A stretch of DNA of 64,000 nt, taken from NCBI RefSeq assembly GCF_023278565.1, contig NC_064673.1:1984001-2048000 (forward strand), read 5' to 3'. Below the pieces are notes generated by a model that ran no database searches, was not told the origin of the DNA, and saw only the letters and a program-made list of their open reading frames with translations. This DNA is from Colletotrichum lupini. Lineage: Eukaryota > Ascomycota > Sordariomycetes > Glomerellales > Glomerellaceae. The translations under genes and the position numbers were made by a program. Below, one piece after another: positions 57,451 through 64,000 of this stretch (positions within the stretch are counted from its first letter, which is position 1; each line of letters begins with the position of its first letter).

Positions 57451-60269
57451 ACTTATATAGAGGGTAGTAGGTTAACTTCTCTTTATTACTATCTAAGAGC
57501 TCGATTTTATAATTATACGGCCTATAAGGCGTAAGTATATCGCTAGCCGCTTTACTAAAGACGTCGGTCTAGGGCCGTAGGTACTTTAATAAGTTAGTTA
57601 TTATAAGGTTGCGAATAACTTAGTCGTTATTATATAAGGGGTCCGCCTTCTCCTTCTTATCCTTTATAATACGGTCTAGCTTATAAAGTAATATAGAGCT
57701 TATTTCGACGTCGTTCTGCCTTAAGTTCCTTTCGAATGCGGGAGCGCTAATAAAGGTAATATCTATTTATAACGCTACTAAGTATAGTTTTTACTATTTA
57801 ACCTTCTCTATAGGGGCGATAGTAGTGCCGTTAAGGGCGCGTTCTATTTTCTTTATATCCTTAGCCTTATCTAACCGCTATATTTAATAAGCTATTATTT
57901 TTAGCGGGCGTAATAATATCCTAATTAGTATACCCTTCGCCCGCTATTACTAGAGCTTTTAGTTATAGCGAGTTATATTTATCTCGAATAAGTCCTATTA
58001 ATAGTTAGCGTCGATTTAGTATTATATATTAATAACTTCTAGAATATACAGGTCCTCGATATCCTTAATAATAGTAAAGGGCGTCTCTTATAGCGGTAGG
58101 TCCTTAGGCTATATTAGCCGTTAGTGGCGAATATTAGGGTTTACCCTATAGTATTTAAACTACTTCTGCCCTAGGATTAGGTCATAGCGGCCTATATTAA
58201 GCTAAAGGAGGGGTGCTTTTAAAAGGACCCGTTAATTAATATATAGGTTAGCGGTCTATACTATACTAGTATTATCTAATCGCTCTTTATTAAACTTAGT
58301 AATAAGGATTAGGTATAGTAATTTATAAAATAGGGCTGCGCAGAACTACTATAATAAAGGGGTTACGCGGTTATTTATAAATCCGTACTTATTAGCTCCT
58401 ATATTAAGTAAGGCTCTTAAGCGAATTTTATATCTATTAAATACTAATATAAGCTCTATTTTAAGGGGCTAACCCCCTACGAGATCTTATAGGTTTACTA
58501 AATTAATTACTAATCTTCTGTCCTTTTTATACGTATCCCCTAGTTAGGAGTTTACTTTTACTAGGGGGTCTAGTTTTTCGAACCCGACTCTATTTTAGCA
58601 GGGCCCGCGGTAGCGTTAATAGCGGCTATAGTAGTCTTCGGCTTCTTAGGGTAGTCCTTAGAGATATATTTAGTATTATTATAAATAAAGTAAGCGCTAC
58701 TATCCTTAAGCTTTTAATATAGGGCTTTGGGAATCGTTTTATAAGTAAAAGTACGACCTTAGTCCTATTTAGTACCTCTAGTACCTTTATTATTTCCGCT
58801 ACTTCTATTACTTTTATTACTTCTACCCGAGGTTTAGCGAGTTTAGTTAGAAGCCTTAACCGCGCGGTCCTTTATAAAAAGGGGCTATATTACGTTAGCT
58901 AGCTAGGTAACGTACTTAGTATATTTTTAAAAAGTAGCCGTATCGTCTAGGTACTTTAATATAGCCTAGTTATAAAGATATATAAGTAGCTTATTATAAA
59001 AACGGCGCTTTTACTAGGATTTTAAAAGCTTATTAATACGCGCAAGCTTAGTAAATATAGAGCGCTTTTAGTAAACGTTTTTAAGCGTAATTATAAGTAC
59101 GTTTAGCTTATAGCTAGCGTTATTTATAGTAGTCGGGCTAATATAAGCCGACTTAAGCTCGTAGAGTAGCTACTCGGCTATAGTAATCTCGTTAGAAGTT
59201 AGTAATAAGTATATAAACTCCGTAGCGCTATTTCTAATCTTATTAATAATATACTCTAAACGGTACCTATCTATATTATAATTAGTATTCTCTAAGCGCT
59301 TCGTAATGCGCTAGAGCTAGTAGTCGAACTTAAGGCTAGTATTATTACTTATAAAAGTAGGTACGTTAGGCATTTTTTAAGAGCCGTGGGTAACGGGATA
59401 GGACGAGGCTAGAGTAGTCTCGTAGCTACTTTACGTCTCTAAGTATACTAGCCGCTACTTTAGCATACTAAGGGTAATAATATCCTAAATAGAGCTAGCT
59501 TAAGAGCCGTTTTTTAATTACTCTAGCCTTTTAGCTATAGCCGTATTACTAATATAGGCTTAGGTAAGGGCTTCTTTCGTAATACGGAGCTCTATAGTAG
59601 TAGTATACGTAAGGTCGAGGTTTTTATAAGTTATTACGTATAGGCGCTTAGTACTATTACTTAGCTAGTTAATAGCGGATACTAGGACCTGCTCTAATTA
59701 GTACTAAGTAATATATATCTTTAGCTACTATTCGATCTACTTAAATAAGGTCTTTCTATCGTCTTTAAAGTATAGCTTTTAAATAAGGTCGAGGTCGATA
59801 TACTACTTAGTATTCTTTTTAAAAAGGATATCGTTACGGATATAAATAGGTAAAGTAAGCTAGTTAGCTACGTTACTAAGGTATACTAAGCGATCGGCCT
59901 AAGTAGTAAAGGGTAAGAAGCGCTTTACTAATTAGTTAAATAGCGCGACCTCTAAGTTAATAACCGGGAGCTTAGCGCTTTTATTAAGGCCTATAATGCT
60001 CTATTAGGACTCGTAAAGGCGGCGGCTTTATTAAAAGCTATCGGTACGAAGGGAGACCTAGCCTTCCTAGCTATATCCTTTAACTATTACGTCTAGTAAA
60101 GGGGGTATATATTTAGGGGGTATTAATTACGCTACTTATATATAATTAATTCGACCAGCTATCGCTCGGCTCTCTTATACGCTTTCTTAGTAAGGGTAGT
60201 TAGTAGTTAATTAATTAAGATATTATCGTTCTGTTTCTAGAGAATAGTTAATTAAGTAACGTTAAGTAG

Positions 60270-60492
60270 TATTATAAAAGGGAACTCGAGGCAGGTCGGA
60301 ACGCTATTATATTAACCTAATTAACTAAAGACTTAACGTAAAGAGGGAAAAAACAGAACAGTGGGCAGAAGCTGGCAGGCTGGCCCTTTGGGCCCAGCGG
60401 TCTAGCTCGTCACGTGACCACTGGGAGCTCAGCCTCGTAGCCTGAGGCTGAGCCACAGGGCCCACAGGGCCCTGGTACCCACTGCCGTGACA
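60270..60492 (-). repeat. Right (5') LTR of the Gypsy element
   Basis: 223 bp; strikingly GC-rich for this block because its outer two thirds escaped RIP. It contains two adjacent hairpins at 60427-60474. Confidence 0.92.
60427..60474. repeat. Two adjacent perfect hairpins in the Gypsy LTR
   Basis: The first has a 10-bp stem (GCTCAGCCTC/GAGGCTGAGC, loop GTAGCCT, 60427-60453); the second has an 8-bp stem (CAGGGCCC/GGGCCCTG, loop ACA, 60456-60474). They may act in the element's transcript (for example near a processing or termination site), which is inference. Confidence 0.8.
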
Positions 60493-60640
60493 TAGAAATA
60501 AAAGTTTAGAACTAGAGAATTAATAGGTTTTAAAAGTTATATAAAGCGCATTAGAGCTTATTTATTTTATTAATAACCTTGTATCCCTCTAAGAGTTTAA
60601 TAATTATTAGCTTATTATTCTTAAAAAGCGCGTTAAGGAA
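60493..60640 (-). pseudogene. Reverse transcriptase relic (part 1) of the nested-host Copia element
   Basis: The minus-strand reading contains the Copia block around ALYNF..LL.L*F*TF that in intact elements precedes the catalytic YVDD by about 35 residues. Removing the Gypsy element and one duplication joins it in frame with the part at 53850-54170. Confidence 0.72.
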
Positions 60641-63600
60641 TACGTTAATAATATTATATTAGTTTATTCTAAGGTTAAATTAAGTAATTATTATTATTAT
60701 AAGTTTAAAAGCTTTTATAATAAGCGTTAAAACGTATGTATTTTATAAGGGGTTAAGTAATTATATATCCCCCTTTATATATATATATACTTTTACCTCG
60801 CTAACCTCGTTATTAACGTCGTATTTATAAATATATATTTATTTTAATAAAAGTAAGATCTTTTATTTAGGATTATAATTAACCTCTTCTTATATATTAA
60901 CATCCTTTAGCTTTTTTATTTTTATATTTATAATATCCCTAAGTAGCTTTTAAAGTTATAATAAGAGATATTTAATATTACTAAACCTTTTTAGTAAGTT
61001 TTAAAAATTAATTTTAATAAGTCGTAGTTTTTAAACTCTTTTAGAGCGCTCTAAATAAGTCTTATAAACTACTCCTTTTACTACTTAATAAAGTATTATA
61101 TATTTGATATTACTTTCCTTTATAGCTTTCTACTAATTAAGTATAAAAATAAAAAAAAAGTAATTTTAAAAACGGTCATAGTAATTACTATTTCTTTTAT
61201 TTAAATATAAGAGCGTTATAAAAATATTATTATTAAAGCGTTATAGAGGTCTATAGGCCCGGTTTAAATATTTAAGACTTAATAAAGCTTTATTTAATAC
61301 TTAATAAAGTAGTTTTTATAAGCTCTATTTTTATATAATAATAAAAGTTTATTATAAGGGTTCCTTATTAATATTAATTTTAATATTAGGAATTACTTTT
61401 TTATAATTAGTACTTTATTTATTATATATTTTAGCGTTTTATTAAGAGCTATTAAGAATTAAAGGCTTAAAAACCTCCGTAGTATATATAAGTACTTATA
61501 AAGAGGATTATAAACTACGTAGAGCCGTTTATAACTTAGTTATTATATCCCCTTTTTTACTCCTATTCCCGAGCTTATATAAGGGGGTTATTTTAGGGGT
61601 TAATAATAATAATAAGATTATATTAACCTTTTTAGCTTTATTTATTATACCCTAAAGTACGTTTATTAATTACTTAGCGTCCTAAATAATTAAAAGTTTA
61701 ATAATAATATTATCCTTAACTATAAAGTTATTTTAAATATTAGTATTTTTAAAGTCTAGATCTACTTCCCTAAGTACTTAAACTAACTTATTATTAATAT
61801 TAAAGAGTTTTGATATTTTTTAAATTACTAAATTTACTTACTTATTTATAATAGCTTACTCCTCGTATATAGGATTATAAAAAACTTCTTTATTAAACTT
61901 AATATTTTTTATAATAAATACTTACTTAAGCGCGAGTACTTAGACCTTATATAAGTTATATATTTTTAATATATATTTAACTAAGTATTTTATATACTTA
62001 TGGGGAAGTATTTTAAACTCTTTTTAATATATACCCCTCTTATAATCTTTATAAAGAGGGTATGCTTAGTAGTTATATATATAGAAGTTATTAAGATACG
62101 GAGTAATTAGTTTAGAATCCCGTATTTAGTAACCTATTTATTATTAGCATTAATACCGCTTTTACTAATTAATTTTTATTATAATAAGTAAATCTCTTTT
62201 ATTAGCTTCTTATAGGGTAATATTATAAATCAAAATTATTATTAATACTATTTTATTTTATAAATTTATAAAGAGGTTTATAAAAAAGCGTATTTTATAA
62301 GCTTTAGTAATTACGAGTTAACTTACTTTTTTAGTATTACTTATAGGCTCCTTTATATATAAAAATAGAAGTTTTATTTTAATTCTTAGCTCGCTATATT
62401 ACGTTTTACATACGCATTTAACGTTTATAATTAAGAGAGCGGTTTTATTATTATTATTAAAAAAGTAAATTAAAGTCCCTTTTTAATACTAAATTGCTAC
62501 TTCGAGGCTCTATAATACGAAAAGTACTTTTTAGTTTTTTTTTAGTTTTTAAAAAAAACTCCCTAAGTTATTTATTATATTTATTAAAAGCTATAAGTAT
62601 ATATTATTATTTATTAAAAAATAGTTCGAAATAGAAATTCTTTTAGTATATATAATACTATAGCTATAAGGCTCTTCTCGAGAGTAGTCCTCTTAAGACT
62701 ACTATTTTAATATTAAATAATATATATATTTTATACTTAATTTATAATAGAGGTTTAATACGTATACCTCGAGTTTTATATAATAATTAACGAAGAGTAT
62801 TAGGTTTAAAATAACCTATTTTAAAGTATTAAAAGAGCGCACTATGAGACCTTTTATAAGTACGTTAATATAAATAACGGAATTTTCTATAGCTAATTAA
62901 TAATATAATACTAGCTAAGCTTTATAAAATATACCTAAAATTTATAAAAAAAGAATAGGATTAGAGGAGTTTATATTCGAAAAAGATTAGATTATTTTTT
63001 TAAATAAGCTACTTTTTAATAGTATTCTTATAAAGCGTTCTTTATTATAAAGTATAATTTAAACCGTAGTATTAAAGTACGCTTCTATTTAGTAAAGTTT
63101 TTAAGACTATATTAATATAAAATCCTTTAATATAAGCGATATTTTAGAGCTTTAAATTGTAAGTTCCCTTTTTTTTAAATCCGTCTAGGACGCCCTTTAT
63201 AATACGAGTACTACGTATAGTAATAAATAATATAATAATTCTTAATTTAATATAATTTTTATTACTTAATAATACGTAACTCTCGGGTTTAAATAGGCTC
63301 TTATTATTAACTAGATATATTACTTTATAACTATTTATTACTATACTCTAAAAAAAGGGGTAAGTACTATTTATAAAAATACTAAAAATTACGTTTATTT
63401 CTAAGTCTTAACTTTTTATAAATATAATAATTACGTAGCCCTTATCTTAGTTTATTAATAAGCTCGCTATAAGTTAATTAAAAGATTTTTTTAAAAACCT
63501 AGGTTTCTTAGGGGTTCTATTATTCCTTAGCTAACTAGCTTTTTTAAGCTTATTATAAAATAATTTTTATTTACTTAATTTAATAATAATAAGGACTTTT

Positions 63601-64000
63601 TTTATATAGCTCCTTAGTATTTATATTAGTAACTTACTAACGTTTTAGCCTATAAGTACTTATTTCAATTCTTAATACGTTATAGAGCGCTATAAATATA
63701 CGTAATTATAAGAGTATATAACGTTACCCTTATTATTTACGTTATTAATTAAGTTAGAGCGTTTAATAAAAATAAAATAAGCCCCTCTTTAACTTAAAAA
63801 TTATTTAATATATATATCTTAAGTTATCAAGTTAAATATATATATAATCTCTTTAAGGGTCCTTATATACGTTCTAAAAGTTATTAATTTACTAAAGGTC
63901 TTATACGTACCTTAGCCCTATATAGGGTTAAGTCTAAACTTAACTATAATTAAAAAGTTAAGTATAGTAATCTCTTTATTAATTTTTAAAATATTATACG

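Larger units (their letters stand above)
54171..60492 (-). mobile_element. Ty3/Gypsy LTR retrotransposon, complete, nested in a Copia element
   Basis: 6,322 bp with two 223-bp LTRs and an ATAGA (or TAGA) duplication outside. The LTR ends are inverted repeats (TGTCACG...CGTGACA, mutated to TATTACG/TATTATA and CGTAATA in some copies). It is coded on the minus strand: reverse transcriptase near 56.9-57.4 kb, RNase H at 56.3-56.7 kb, then the integrase side to the left, an order (RT, RNase H, integrase) that defines Ty3/Gypsy. A polypurine tract (AGAGGGGGGGGTAA on the minus strand) abuts the left LTR. Stops are frequent throughout. Confidence 0.92.
51365..64000 (-). mobile_element. Ty1/Copia-type element, RIP-decayed, nested host of a Gypsy element; runs off the window
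   Basis: AT-only DNA on both sides of the Gypsy insertion belongs to one element coded on the minus strand. To the right (60,493-60,640) a frame reads as the Copia segment ALYNF*N..ILF*TF; to the left (53,850-54,165) it continues with VILVFYVNDFIIL, the catalytic block (YVDD expected). Near 61,880-61,960 there is a block resembling the Copia integrase C-terminal motif (KNIKFNKEVFYNP). A G8 tract on the minus strand near 52,000 is a polypurine-tract candidate. The right end lies outside the window, so the LTR pair could not be verified. It is a different family from copies 1 and 2. Confidence 0.75.

Noticed and set aside
1..64000. CRISPR array, riboswitch or prokaryotic operon signals
   Set aside because: No regularly spaced direct repeats or bacterial signals; genes have spliceosomal introns and fungal families.

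Overview
This window looks like nuclear DNA of a filamentous ascomycete (Pezizomycotina, most likely a Sordariomycete; a Colletotrichum-like genome is a guess). The evidence is short GT-AG introns of about 50-140 nt with CTAAC/CTGAC-type branch sites, pyrimidine-rich promoters, typical fungal families (Zn2Cys6 regulator, LaeA-like methyltransferase, fungal rhodopsin-like membrane protein, tannase/feruloyl esterase, ACS-family MFS permeases), and AT-rich blocks of transposon DNA carrying the C-to-T and G-to-A decay of repeat-induced point mutation (RIP). It has a two-compartment layout: gene-bearing DNA of ordinary composition at 1-15,145 and 22,557-43,871, and RIP-decayed retrotransposon blocks at 15,146-22,556 and from 43,872 to the window end.

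Left gene block (1-15.1 kb): an F-box-like protein, a small unknown protein, a four-exon rhodopsin-like membrane protein, a secreted tannase/feruloyl esterase with a Zn2Cys6 transcription factor about 1 kb upstream on the same strand, and the 3' half of a LaeA-like methyltransferase. That gene continues at 22.6-23.3 kb. A complete 7,411-bp Ty1/Copia element (equal 206-bp LTRs, 5-bp target duplication CATCT) sits inside its seventh intron. The eleven exons on both sides still join into an open 333-residue frame, so this is an interrupted but possibly intact gene.

Middle gene island (22.6-43.9 kb): a small unknown protein, a charged alpha-helical protein, a maltose/galactoside O-acetyltransferase with one in-frame stop, exonuclease V (EXO5/Dem1), two unknown low-complexity proteins that are probably nuclear, a tRNA-Arg(CCG), a YwbE-domain/zinc-finger protein, an allantoate-permease-like MFS transporter, an adenosine/adenine deaminase-like protein with an altered catalytic motif, and the C-terminal part of a pantothenate-transporter-like MFS protein.

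Right repeat block (43.9-64 kb): a second copy of the same Copia family in inverted orientation (43,872-51,297, target duplication TAGTA) lies in the intron of the last MFS gene, at its branch-site sequence. Only about 60 bp of host-like DNA separates it from another Copia-type element (about 51.4 kb to beyond the window) whose reverse-transcriptase region is split by a complete Ty3/Gypsy element (54,171-60,492). All elements lack open frames. RIP damage is strongest inside each element and fades toward its outer ends. No window-wide new pathway is evident; the most notable structures are the retrotransposons placed in introns and the RIP boundary effects. All gene models and family names come from reading the sequence by eye; no database search was run.
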